Shown here: in pieces, positions 45,415 through 53,473 of the stretch
How positions within the stretch are numbered: the first letter of the stretch is position 1
Layout: the number at the start of each line of letters is the position of its first letter
Made by a program: the position numbers and the translations under genes
The notes under the pieces: generated by a model
Database searches by the model: none
What the model saw: only the letters and a program-made list of their open reading frames with translations
What the model was told of the DNA's origin: nothing
Source of the DNA: Streptomyces sp. GQFP
GTDB taxonomy: Bacteria; Actinomycetota; Actinomycetes; Streptomycetales; Streptomycetaceae
DNA: 64,000 nucleotides
Direction of reading: 5' to 3'
NCBI RefSeq assembly: GCF_021545335.1
Contig: NZ_CP089312.1
Coordinates: forward strand, 5,952,001-6,016,000

Positions 45415-45867
45415 CTACACGGGCACGATCAGGCGGGGCTTCCCCTGATCGGATGTGTAGTTGATGGTCTGCCACGTCCCGGAGCCGGACTCGTCGCGGT
45501 GCGGGAAGCCGATCGTCATCGACGAACGGTCGACCATCCACCGGTTCCGTGCGTGATACGCGGCCGACTCCAGCTCTGCGGCCCGGAGTTCCACGATCTC
45601 CTTGATCCGGTCCCGGGTACGGGCGATCGCCTGCCGGGCCTCGGGGGGCTGTTGCCCGACAGTGCCCGGCACGACGACCGTGAGGTCCGCTGCGGTGTTC
45701 TCGGCCAGCCAGACCAAGGCCAAGGAGTCGACGCCGACGGCGCCGCCGATGCAGAAGTGCGCGTCGTGGTTCGCGAACGGCCCCACGTAGGCCTCGAAGA
45801 TCCGGGCGTACTCCTCAGGCGTCCGGTGTCCTGTGTTGCGGGTGCCTGTGATCGTCACCGTTCGCAT
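45415..45867 (-). CDS. SLOG-superfamily (DprA/LOG-like Rossmann) protein
   Basis: ATG 45867 with GGAG upstream; 150 aa. It opens with the strand-turn TITGTRNTGHRTPEEY, continues with FCIGGAVGVDSLALVWLAEN (the GGAxGvD nucleotide loop typical of DprA and SLOG proteins), and ends with HARNRWMVDRSSMTIGFP, the second conserved loop. SLOG proteins bind nucleotide-derived ligands and occur as sensors in conflict systems or as LOG-type phosphoribohydrolases. It is the first gene of a minus-strand operon with the TPR regulator. Only 63 bp separate it from three divergent microprotein genes. Confidence 0.8.
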   Translation of the reverse strand: MRTVTITGTRNTGHRTPEEYARIFEAYVGPFANHDAHFCIGGAVGVDSLALVWLAENTAADLTVVVPGTVGQQPPEARQAIARTRDRIKEIVELRAAELESAAYHARNRWMVDRSSMTIGFPHRDESGSGTWQTINYTSDQGKPRLIVPV

Positions 45868-45930
45868 GATCCACTCCGTGTCATAGGTTGTCGTGTCCCC
45901 GAGCCGCCGACCGGCTGCGATCGTCGGTCC

Positions 45931-46194
45931 GTGGACATTGACGACCTGCGACAACTCGCCTCCCACCTGGAAGAACACTGCTTCCAGGTGGTCGTGAACG
46001 AAGCCGAACTGCGGCTGCACGTCACGAACCCCCGCAACAGCCGTCTCACCGAGGAGATTGTCGCTGTCGCCGACCGGTACGTCACCGGATTCGACTACGA
46101 GATCGGTGAGCGGGGCGCTGAAAGGGAGTGCGCCGACCGCATTGCGCGCATGCTCGCGGTGGGCGTTCCTACGGTTTCGGAGAACACGCCGTGA
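45931..46194 (+). CDS. Small protein of unknown function (87 aa)
   Basis: GTG 45931; strong third-position G/C and a sensible sequence beginning DIDDLRQLASHLEEHCFQVV, with a basic, beta-alpha pattern (VNEAELRLHVTNPRNSRLTE). No motif recognised. It is the first of three genes joined by 4-bp overlaps (GTGA, then ATGA), diverging from the SLOG operon. Translation coupling indicates that the three products work together. Confidence 0.7.
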   Translation: MDIDDLRQLASHLEEHCFQVVVNEAELRLHVTNPRNSRLTEEIVAVADRYVTGFDYEIGERGAERECADRIARMLAVGVPTVSENTP

Positions 46195-46376
46195 GCGGCG
46201 GCGGCGCGCGCCGGACGAGCGCGGCTGTGACCGACCCAGTGGCCCACAGGTATCTGTCACTGATGGAGCACTGCTCGTCGTGCGTCCCGTGCCGGGCCGA
46301 CACGTCCCGAGCGTGTCCGGAAGCCGATCGATTGCGTCACGAGTGGTCGAAGGCGCGTAGGGGGAAGACCTCATGA
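46191..46376 (+). CDS. Small Cys-containing protein (61 aa)
   Basis: GTG start overlaps the previous stop (GTGA). The middle, LSLMEHCSSCVPCRADTSRA with ACPEADRL, holds four Cys (CxxCxxC and a later C) that could bind one zinc. No catalytic motif. Similar small Cys proteins accompany DUF397/XRE clusters in Streptomyces, from memory. Confidence 0.7.
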   Translation: MSGGGARRTSAAVTDPVAHRYLSLMEHCSSCVPCRADTSRACPEADRLRHEWSKARRGKTS

Positions 46377-46522
46377 AGAGGCTCTGCGGCAAGTGCGGCC
46401 AGCCGATCCTGAACGACGAGAAGTACACCTCGTACGACAAGTTCTCCGCTTCAGCGGGCGGCGACACGGTGCACCTGCATGTCGAGTGCCCGCCGAAGCC
46501 CCGCCTGTTGGCGCGAGGGTGA
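46373..46522 (+). CDS. Zinc-ribbon-like microprotein (49 aa)
   Basis: ATG overlaps the previous stop (ATGA). The protein starts MKRLCGKCGQPI and ends HLHVECPPKPRLLARG. The CxxC knuckle plus a later HxxxC pair gives a likely single zinc site. It is too short for most gene finders. It closes the three-gene overlapping set. Confidence 0.7.
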   Translation: MKRLCGKCGQPILNDEKYTSYDKFSASAGGDTVHLHVECPPKPRLLARG

Positions 46523-46614
46523 GAACTGCCGGCGCCAAAGTTCCTCCTCCCGTCCCCTTTTCATGGCGGAAGACGGCAGGAGCAATGGGGATCCGCGTGA
46601 CTACCGTGGGACGC

Positions 46615-47040
46615 ATGAAACTCTCGCCACCAGTTGCCCGCGAACGTTTCATCGCGTCGCCCGTCGCCCGGCTGGCGACGGCAGACCCCCACGGGGTACC
46701 CCACGCGGTACCCGTGACCTTCGTCGTCCTGGACGACAGCCTGTACTTCGCCGTCGACCACAAGCCCAAAGCCACGTGGGACCTGCGGAGGTTGCGCAAC
46801 ATCAGGGAGAACCCGTCGGTGACGGTGCTGGTCGACCACTATGACGAGGACTGGTCACGGCTGTGGTGGGCGCGTGCCGACGGGCGAGGGGAAGTCCTGG
46901 AGGACGGCGAGGAGCGGCTGCACGCGGTGGATTTGCTGTGCGGCAAGTACGACCGGTACGGGCAGTACGAGGACTCCCCTCCCCAGGGCCCCGTGGTCGC
47001 CGTTCGGGTCGGGCAGTGGAGCGGCTGGGCTTTCTCATAG
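46615..47040 (+). CDS. PPOX-class F420-dependent enzyme (pyridoxamine-phosphate-oxidase fold)
   Basis: ATG 46615 chosen because the family starts in this way (MKLSPPVARERFIASPVARL); ATG 46585 is an option. 141 aa. ATADPHGVPHAVPVTFVVLD is the split-barrel cofactor-binding strand pair, followed by VDHKPKATWDLRRLRNIREN and VTVLVDHYDEDWSRLWWARA. The order fits the Rv0121c-like group of actinobacterial PPOX proteins that bind deazaflavin F420. It probably catalyses a two-electron reduction of an unknown substrate in the cytoplasm. Confidence 0.85.
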   Translation: MKLSPPVARERFIASPVARLATADPHGVPHAVPVTFVVLDDSLYFAVDHKPKATWDLRRLRNIRENPSVTVLVDHYDEDWSRLWWARADGRGEVLEDGEERLHAVDLLCGKYDRYGQYEDSPPQGPVVAVRVGQWSGWAFS

Positions 47041-47241
47041 CCCTGCCGCGGCCTGCCGTGGCCATGTCGGCCGGAGACGGCGATCGCCAGGACCGCCGTC
47101 CCGTACAGCTGGTCAGCCGGTGCTTCAGAGGATCCTGACCTTGTTTATGCGGACCCCGCCGGAGTGGTTCGGCCAGGTGAAGACGGTCCACTTGCCGATC
47201 GCCTGAGCGGGCTGTCAGCTTCCGTCCCCGAGCCACTGGAC

Positions 47242-47571
47242 GCGGTTGTTGTGATGATGTTCGACGCGCGGCCGGAGTGGCCGCCGACCCCCGGCTTTCT
47301 CCGCCTCTACGTCGAGGACACCGACGCCGTGCATCGTCAGGCAGTCGCGGCCGGCGGCACCTCGGTCACCGAGGTCACCCACCTGTTCTTCGGAGACCGG
47401 GTCGGGCGGGTGCGCGATCCGCTGGGCAACCTGTACTGGATCCAGACCCGCGTGGAGGACTTGAGCCCGCAGGAGATGGAACGCCGCCTCGGCGACCCGG
47501 AGTTCACCAAGGCGATGGAGTACGTCCAAAGCGCCGACTTCTTCCCGGGCCGGGTTTCCGGCCTCGGCTAA
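47242..47571 (+). pseudogene. N-terminally truncated VOC/PhnB-like glyoxalase
   Basis: The readable part, VVVMMFDARPEWPPTPGFLR to LGDPEFTKAMEYVQ, matches the second half of PhnB-like VOC proteins, including the DPLGNLYWIQT metal-strand motif. The first beta-alpha-beta half is missing: upstream in frame is unrelated sequence back to about 47164, and 47041-47241 carries no other part of the fold. It is probably a decayed gene. The stop codon falls at the start of a tandem repeat. Confidence 0.65.
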
Positions 47572-47683
47572 TCGGTGACCGGCTGACCGGCTGACCGGCT
47601 AATCGGTGACCGGCTGACCGGCTGACCGGCTGACCCGCTGACCCGCTGACCGGCTGATCGGTGACCGGCGGAGCGGTGACCGG
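47566..47683. repeat. 8-bp tandem repeat array (CCGGCTGA)
   Basis: About a dozen copies of CTGACCGG, with TAATCGGTGACCGG variants at intervals, lie between the glyoxalase remnant and the MarR gene. It may be a slipped-strand array; no IHF-like or CRISPR pattern. Confidence 0.85.
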
Positions 47684-47695
47684 TGGCTTGTCGGC

Positions 47696-48136
47696 TCACC
47701 AGGCGGGGCGGATCGGCCCCGATGGAGTGAGGCGGGTCAGGTCGGCGACAAGTTCACTGAAGCGTGCCTCGCCCAGCGACTCTCGCCATGGTGCGACGGC
47801 GGCCCGGGCTGCCTGGTCGGCGGCGCGAGTGGCGGCCCAGCCGGCCTCGGTCAGCTCCAGGAGTCGGGCGCGGGCATCGTGGGGGTGTGGATGCCGCACC
47901 ACGTACCCCTTGCGGACCAGCTCTTCGACCAGCTGGGCGGCGGCCTGCTTGGTCACCCCCAGGTGCTCGGCCAGGGCGGCCGTAGTGGCACCGCCCAGGG
48001 AGATACGGGCGAAGGCGAAGCCGTGTGCGGGCCGTAGGTCCTCGAATCCCTGCTCGGACACGCGAGTGTGGATCTCCTGCACCAACTGTCCGGAAAGTGC
48101 CAGCACCAGTGCGGAGAAGGCCAGAGCGTCGTCCAT
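47696..48136 (-). CDS. MarR family transcriptional regulator
   Basis: ATG 48136 chosen (TTG 48178 also in frame but lies in the operator). 146 aa. The winged helix is at about residues 45-105: GGATTAALAEHLGVTKQAAA for the recognition helix and VVRHPHPHDARARLLELTEA for the wing, with the DxR wing tip kept. The flanking helices form the dimer. It diverges from the cupin gene across 79 bp with two palindromic CAAG-N3-CTTG sites, so it probably represses both genes and releases on a small aromatic ligand. Confidence 0.88.
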   Translation of the reverse strand: MDDALAFSALVLALSGQLVQEIHTRVSEQGFEDLRPAHGFAFARISLGGATTAALAEHLGVTKQAAAQLVEELVRKGYVVRHPHPHDARARLLELTEAGWAATRAADQAARAAVAPWRESLGEARFSELVADLTRLTPSGPIRPAW

Positions 48137-48154
48137 GGCTTGACTGTATCTTGG

Positions 48155-48191
48155 CAAGCTGCTTGTCTTTATGGACAAGTTACTTGTCCAT
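48155..48191. promoter_or_regulatory. Two tandem MarR operator palindromes
   Basis: CAAG-CTG-CTTG (48155-48165) and ATGGACAAG-TTA-CTTGTCCAT (48171-48191, perfect 9-bp arms). Their centres are 21 bp apart, two helical turns, so two dimers could bind the same face. Confidence 0.8.
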
Positions 48192-48215
48192 GATGCTTAT
48201 CCATAGGGGGCCGGC

Positions 48216-48590
48216 ATGCCTTTCATCCGCAGCGGCGAGGCCGTCGTGCACGAGATCCACGGTGGCCGCTTCGTCTCCTATGTCCGTCCGGACACGGGCA
48301 GTCGGGACCTCGCCGCCTGGCGTGGAGAGATCCCGGCCGGAATGGTGGGCCCGGCCCACACGATCAGTCACGAGGAGGTGTTCTACGTCCTCTCGGGTCG
48401 CCTTCGGCTCACCATCGGCGGCGAGACCGCCGAACTCGGCGCGGGTGACGCGGCGGTGGCTCCGGCGGGCTCCGAGCTGGCGGTTGCCAACACCACCGAC
48501 CAGCCCGCCCACATGTGGGTCACCACGAGTGTCGGGCTCAGTGCCAAACTGGCCGATGGCAGCACCATCGCACCGCCATGGACTCATTAG
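48216..48590 (+). CDS. Cupin-domain protein
   Basis: 124 aa single-domain cupin. Motif 1 is GPAHTISHEEVFYVLSGRLR (His, His and Glu ligands) and motif 2 is GDAAVAPAGSELAVAN, where the final His of the metal site is not obvious. It may be a small isomerase, dioxygenase-like enzyme or ligand binder. It is the divergent partner of the MarR gene and its start lies 25 bp from the second operator, so it is the probable regulated gene. Confidence 0.85.
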   Translation: MPFIRSGEAVVHEIHGGRFVSYVRPDTGSRDLAAWRGEIPAGMVGPAHTISHEEVFYVLSGRLRLTIGGETAELGAGDAAVAPAGSELAVANTTDQPAHMWVTTSVGLSAKLADGSTIAPPWTH

Positions 48591-48637
48591 GGCCGCCCCG
48601 AACGGCGGGGAACAAGCCGAGCACGCCCTCGGGCAAG

Positions 48638-48674
48638 ATGGTATCGGCAGCGATAGTATCGCTACCGATACCAT
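48638..48674. promoter_or_regulatory. 37-bp near-perfect palindrome with two TATCG-N4-CGATA sites
   Basis: TATCGGCAGCGATA (48642-48655) and TATCGCTACCGATA (48657-48670) are tandem operator-like sites, and the whole 37 bp forms one palindrome with a single mismatch. It lies 20 bp before the ATPase start and may be bound by a repressor not in the window. Confidence 0.75.
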
Positions 48675-48693
48675 TGCCCACGGGAGTCTCCTC

Positions 48694-50117
48694 ATGCGCC
48701 GCTTCATCGGCAGGGACCGCGAGCTGACCGTCCTCCGCAACGCCCTCCAAGCGGTCGGCGATGCCGCCGGGACACCCAAACCAGGCCAATGCATCCTCAT
48801 GCGAGGCAGGCGCCGAGTAGGCAAGTCCAGTCTCGTCGAGGAGTTCCTCCGGCGCACCGAGACCCCGTACCTCTTCTTCACCGCGGCCGGCGGTACGGCG
48901 GAGGACGAGCTGACGGAGCTGCTCGACGCCGTCACCCGGTCCACGCTCCCCGACCGGGAACTGTTCTCGGAGGAGACCCCCACGCAGTGGAACGCGGCCC
49001 TCAGACTCCTCGCAGAGATCCTGCCCGACGACACACCGAGCGTGGTCGTCATCGACGAGGTCCCGTATCTCATGGACCGCATCGACGCCTTCGAGGGCAT
49101 GTTGCAGCGGGCGTGGACCGCCTGCTCAGCCGCAAGCCGGTCCTGCTCCTCCTGGTCGGCTCCGACCTGTCGATGATGGAGGCGCTGAACAGCTACGACC
49201 GCCCCTTCCACCAGCGCGGGCGGGAGATGGTCGTGGGCCCGCTCAACCCCGCCGACATCGGCGAGATGCTCGACCTGGAACCGGCAGCCGCCTTCGATAC
49301 CGCCCTGATCACGGGCGGCCTCCCACTGATCTGCGCGGAGTGGCGGCCCGGGGCGGATGTGTGGGAGTTCCTCCGTGACTCGCTCGACAATCCCATCTCG
49401 GCACTGCTGGTCTCCGCCGAGCGCTCACTGGCCGCCGAATTTTCCCCTCAGGCGATGAGCGGGGAAGTCCTACGGGTCATCGGCACCGGCGAGCGGACCT
49501 TCACCAACATCGCGCGCGCCGCCGCCGGCGGCATCTCCCACACCACTCTCACCCGTGCCACCGATCTCCTGACCGGGAAAGGGATCGTGGCAGCCGAACT
49601 GCCCCTCTCCCTACGGCCGTCGAAGGAACGCCGCTATCGGGTGGCCGACCCCTACCTGCGGTTCTGGCTCGCGTTCCTGGATCCGCACATGGCGGAGATC
49701 GAACGTGGGCGGGGGGACCTCGCGCTGGGCCGGATCAGGGAACGGTGGACGAGCTGGCGGGGCCGCGCGGTCGAGCCCCTGGTCCGGGAGTCCCTCGCGC
49801 GCCTTCTGCCAGACGGCGCTCTGCCCGCCGTACCGGCGATCGGTGGGTACTGGACCCGCAGCAACGACGTCGAGATCGACCTCGTAGGCGCCGACCGGCA
49901 GCCGGTGGCCCGGCAGTTGCTCTTCCTCGGCTCGGTCAAGTGGCTGGAGAACTCCGCGTTCGACAGCCACGACCTGGCAGCACTGCAGAAGCATCGCGCG
50001 GTGGTCGCCGACGAGCCGGTACCGCTCGTCGCGGTCTCCCGCAACGGGGTCAGTTGTACCGGGCTCCAGGCGGCGTACGGTCCCGACGAACTGCTTGGCG
50101 CCTGGCGCAGGGCCTGA
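48694..50117 (+). pseudogene. Archaeal-type AAA ATPase with DUF234 tail, broken by a frameshift
   Basis: ATG 48694 with GGGAG upstream. Frame one runs to a stop at 49176 and holds RFIGRDRELTVLRNAL, Walker A GRRRVGKSS and Walker B VVVIDEVPYLMD. Frame two carries on from about 49115 (DRLLSRKPVLLLLVGSDLSM) to 50117 with a winged helix (GGISHTTLTRATDLLTGKGI) and a DUF234 nuclease-like tail (VEIDLVGADRQPVARQLLFL). The expected junction is FEGMLQRAW-DRLLSRKP; one G is missing in GCGTGGACC at 49115-49116. Adding it gives one protein of about 475 aa. It is either a recent inactivation or a sequencing error. Confidence 0.8.
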
Positions 50118-50139
50118 CGGGCACCTGCCTGAACAAATC

Positions 50140-50310
50140 GACCGAGATGTGCGCGGACAATGCGCCCAGGGAATTCGCGTCGACGCCATCGCGGAGGTCG
50201 TCGGCATGGGCACCGCCACCACCCTGCGCCGCCACTTCAACCGCACGATCGGCGTGCCCCCGGGCACGTATCGCCGTACGTTCCGCAGCTCGCGATCCGC
50301 TGCCGGATGA
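50140..50310 (+). pseudogene. 3' remnant of an AraC/GlxA-type regulator
   Basis: One frame reads IAEVVGMGTATTLRRHFNRT followed by IGVPPGTYRRTFR, the second helix-turn-helix and end signature of GlxA-like AraC regulators. The sensory domain and first helix-turn-helix are absent, and no proper start is seen. Confidence 0.7.
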
Positions 50311-50349
50311 TGCCCAACATCTTGACGTGCCCCTGTCGCGGTGGGTTCA

Positions 50350-50363
50350 TGGGAGCGCTCCCA
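50350..50363. promoter_or_regulatory. CebR-type operator (TGGGAGCGCTCCCA)
   Basis: A perfect 14-bp palindrome identical to the consensus bound by the LacI-family cello-oligosaccharide repressor CebR in Streptomyces. It lies 50 bp before the start of the GH5 gene, so transcription should be released by cellobiose-type inducers. Confidence 0.9.
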
Positions 50364-50412
50364 CGTTTCCGCTGATGCTGAAGTTTCTTGGCGCTCACTT
50401 TCTGGAGTCGCA

Positions 50413-52074
50413 GTGAGAACTACGAGAAGCACACCGCGAAAGAGCCCCTTAACCGTCCTGCTGACCGCACTGATCATGCTCCTCGGTCTCCTGGCGCTCG
50501 CCCCGACCGCCGCACAAGGGGCCGAACCCACCACCCAAGCCACCGGCATCCACATCTCGAACGGCCGTCTCCTCGAAGGCAACGGCAACGATTTCGTGAT
50601 GCGGGGCGTCAACCACGCCCACACCTGGTACCCGAACCAGACCCAATCCCTCAGGGACGTCAAGGCGTTGGGCGCCAACACCGTCCGCGTCGTCCTCGCC
50701 GACGGCCACCGCTGGACCGCGAACACCGCCGCCGACGTGGCCGCCGTCGTCGCCCAGTGCAAGGCCAACCGGCTGATCTGCGTACTGGAGGTGCACGACA
50801 CCACCGGCTACGGCGAGGACGCCGCCGCCGGCACGCTCGACCAGGCGGCCGACTACTGGATCGGCCTCAAGAGCGTGCTCGCGGGCCAGGAGAACTACGT
50901 CGTCATCAACATCGGCAACGAGCCCTGGGGCAACACCGATCCGGCGGGCTGGACCGCCCCCACCATCGCCGCCGTACAGAAACTCCGCGCCGCCGGCTTC
51001 GAGCACACGATCATGGTGGACGCGCCCAACTGGGGCCAGGACTGGCAGGGCGTCATGCGTGCCAACGCCCAGTCCGTGTACAACGCGGACACCACCGGCA
51101 ACCTGATCTTCTCGATCCACATGTACAGCGTCTTCGACACGGCGGCAGAGATCACCGACTACCTCAACGCCTTCGTAGCGGCCGAACTCCCCATTCTCAT
51201 AGGCGAGTTCGGCGGTCCCGCCGACCAGTGGGGCGACCCGGACGAGGACACCATGATGGCCACGGCCGAGCAACTCGACCTCGGCTACCTGGCCTGGTCC
51301 TGGAGCGGCAACACGGACCCGATCCTCGACCTGTCGATCGGCTTCGACCCGACGCAGCTCAGCTCCTGGGGCCAACGCATCTTCAACGGCGCCAACGGCA
51401 TCGCCCAGACATCCGAAGAGGCCACGATCTACGCTGGTACCGGCACCGACACCCAGGCCCCGACCACCCCCGGCACCCCGGCCGCCTCCGCGACCACCGC
51501 CACCTCGACCAACCTGACCTGGACCGCCTCCACGGACAACGTCGGCGTCGCCGGCTACGACGTCGTACGAGTGGCCAGCGGCGGTACGGAGACCACGGTC
51601 GCCGCCTCCACCACCAGCACCGTCACGGTCACCGGCCTCACCGCGACCACGGCGTACACCTTCGCCGTGTACGCCCGTGACGCGGCCGGCAACCGTTCGT
51701 CCCGCTCGGCGACGGTGAACGTCACCACGTCCCAGGGCGGCGGCACCCCCGGAGTCAGCTGCTCGGTCGCCTACCGAGTGGTCGGCGAGTGGCAGGGCGG
51801 CTTCCAGGGCGACATCACCCTCCGCAACACGGGCACCACCGCCCTCACCAACTGGACCCTGGGCTTCTCCTTCGCCAACGGCCAGACCATCAGCAACATG
51901 TGGGGCGGCACACCCACCCAGACGGGCGCCGCCGTGAGCGTCGTACCCGCCTCCTACACAGCCACGATCCCGGCGGCGGGCTCGGTCACCGTCGGCTTCA
52001 TCGGGGTGAAGGGGGCGACCAACGCGGCGCCGACCGCCTTCACCGTCAACGGCACTGCCTGCACGACCAGTTGA
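50413..52074 (+). CDS. Secreted GH5 endo-beta-1,4-mannanase with FnIII and CBM2
   Basis: GTG 50413 with GGAG upstream; 553 aa. The signal peptide is TVLLTALIMLLGLLALAPTAAQGA. The catalytic (beta/alpha)8 domain spans about 35-340 with acid/base E170 in NIGNEPWG and nucleophile E265 in LIGEFGG; the sequence GNDFVMRGVNHAHTWYPNQT and the overall style fit GH5_8 mannanases, though a cellulase cannot be excluded. Then an FnIII domain (about 345-440, TPAASATTATSTNLTWTAST) and a cellulose-binding CBM2 (about 445-553, VAYRVVGEWQGGFQGDITLR). It hydrolyses beta-mannans in plant biomass outside the cell. Confidence 0.88.
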   Translation: MRTTRSTPRKSPLTVLLTALIMLLGLLALAPTAAQGAEPTTQATGIHISNGRLLEGNGNDFVMRGVNHAHTWYPNQTQSLRDVKALGANTVRVVLADGHRWTANTAADVAAVVAQCKANRLICVLEVHDTTGYGEDAAAGTLDQAADYWIGLKSVLAGQENYVVINIGNEPWGNTDPAGWTAPTIAAVQKLRAAGFEHTIMVDAPNWGQDWQGVMRANAQSVYNADTTGNLIFSIHMYSVFDTAAEITDYLNAFVAAELPILIGEFGGPADQWGDPDEDTMMATAEQLDLGYLAWSWSGNTDPILDLSIGFDPTQLSSWGQRIFNGANGIAQTSEEATIYAGTGTDTQAPTTPGTPAASATTATSTNLTWTASTDNVGVAGYDVVRVASGGTETTVAASTTSTVTVTGLTATTAYTFAVYARDAAGNRSSRSATVNVTTSQGGGTPGVSCSVAYRVVGEWQGGFQGDITLRNTGTTALTNWTLGFSFANGQTISNMWGGTPTQTGAAVSVVPASYTATIPAAGSVTVGFIGVKGATNAAPTAFTVNGTACTTS

Positions 52075-52226
52075 TCCGCGTCAGCGACACGGGGGCGGCG
52101 TTCCGTGGTTTCGGGACGCCGCCCCCGCACTCCGTCACCCGAGCCCGTTCCCTATCCACAGATGGAGAAGGAGATCCACCCCTGGTGCGACGCGAATACC
52201 ACCCGCCGTCGGGGAGGCTGGACGCC

Positions 52227-53429
52227 ATGACCGGCAAGAAGCGGGAAGACAGCATGGAAGCGATCGTGGAATCGATCATCGAGCCCGACTGGAAGACCGT
52301 GGGCATCCTGGGGGCCGCCCGGGGCGGCGCGCTCGCGACCGACGGCGCGGCCATCGGCACCGAGCACCTCCTCGCCGCCATCACCACGACCAAAGGGCCC
52401 GCGCGCGAAGCACTCGCCGCCGAAGGGGCCACCCAGACCGCGCTGTTGGCGGTGATACGGAACCGGATGGTCCGGGACGACGCGTGGCGCGGTGCCGACG
52501 ACGCCGAGGAAAGCGTCGCCGCGCAGGACGTGCTGGGGGAGGACGGGGGCGGGCGCGACCGCTTCACGGGCGCCGCGGCCGGGGCGCTGAGGGCGGCGAT
52601 GGGGCAGGCACGAGGAGAAGGCGCGTCGAAGTTCGGCGCGGTCCATCTGCTGCGGGCGTTGCTGGAGGAGGACAGTCGTACGGAGGACGGCCGTACGGAG
52701 GACAGTCGTACAGAGGACAGCCGTACGGAGGACAGCCGTACGGAGGACCGCCGGGCGGAGGGCAACCGCGCGGAGGACAGCCGCGCGGTGGAGTTGCTGG
52801 GCGTCTGCGGGGTTTCACCGCAAGCCGTACGGGACCGCCTCGACGGAGGCACCGGTGGCACGGTCGGTGAGGCGGACGGCCTCGCACCCCATCTGCACGC
52901 CACCCGCGACGTACTTCTCGGCCGTGACCAGTACCGTCATCTGCCCTTCTGGAAGCGCTGGCTGGTCAACAGCGCCGGGATCAACCTGGCGTCCAAGCCC
53001 GCCTGGTGGACCGGGATGGAGACCTACGAGCAGGCGCGTCGCCTCGGCGACAGGACGGTCGGCACCGAGCACGTCCTGCTGGCGATCCTCGCCACCCACG
53101 AGGTCGCGCTCCGGTACCCGCATCTGGCGGGGGAGAACGCTCCCGCTCCCGACACCCGGTACGCGGGCGGCGAGCGGCTGGCCGGCCTGGGCATCGACTA
53201 CGCCTCGGTGCACAGTGCGCTGACCGGCGATCGCGTCCATCTGACGGCCGACGCCCGCCCTGTCGAGCAGTACCTCGAAGAAGCCGCGAGCCCGAGCGGG
53301 GTGAGTACGGCCGACTCCGGCGGCGAATCGCCGGTCGACCCGGGCACGGGCCCGCTGGTCGAGCTCCTCCTGAGCGAGGAGACACGCGCCCGGCAGCTGG
53401 TCGACGCGCTGACTGTGCGGGACGCCTGA
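52227..53429 (+). CDS. Clp N-terminal (Clp_N) domain protein
   Basis: ATG 52227 with GGGGAGG upstream; ATG 52254 is an option. 400 aa. Two Clp_N-like helical modules appear: GAARGGALATDGAAIGTEHL near residues 30-60 and ARRLGDRTVGTEHVLLAILA near 270-300, each with the (T/G)EH-L-L-A-I hallmark. Between them sits a charged repeat (RTEDS units). No AAA ATPase domain follows, so it may act as a substrate adaptor or stress sensor. Streptomyces genomes encode several such ATPase-less proteins. Confidence 0.8.
   Translation: MTGKKREDSMEAIVESIIEPDWKTVGILGAARGGALATDGAAIGTEHLLAAITTTKGPAREALAAEGATQTALLAVIRNRMVRDDAWRGADDAEESVAAQDVLGEDGGGRDRFTGAAAGALRAAMGQARGEGASKFGAVHLLRALLEEDSRTEDGRTEDSRTEDSRTEDSRTEDRRAEGNRAEDSRAVELLGVCGVSPQAVRDRLDGGTGGTVGEADGLAPHLHATRDVLLGRDQYRHLPFWKRWLVNSAGINLASKPAWWTGMETYEQARRLGDRTVGTEHVLLAILATHEVALRYPHLAGENAPAPDTRYAGGERLAGLGIDYASVHSALTGDRVHLTADARPVEQYLEEAASPSGVSTADSGGESPVDPGTGPLVELLLSEETRARQLVDALTVRDA
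52671..52790 (+). repeat. 15-bp tandem repeat coding RTEDS units
   Basis: About eight copies of CGTACGGAGGACAGC, the later ones drifting to CGCGCGGAGGACAGC, in frame inside the Clp_N-domain gene. The copy number probably varies between strains. Confidence 0.85.
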
Positions 53430-53473
53430 AAGGACTTGTCCGGCGCGTCGCCCTGCCAGGATGATCGTCGATC

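Noticed and set aside
47566..47683. Possible CRISPR-like array
   Set aside because: Units are 8 bp with no unique spacers, so it is a simple tandem repeat.
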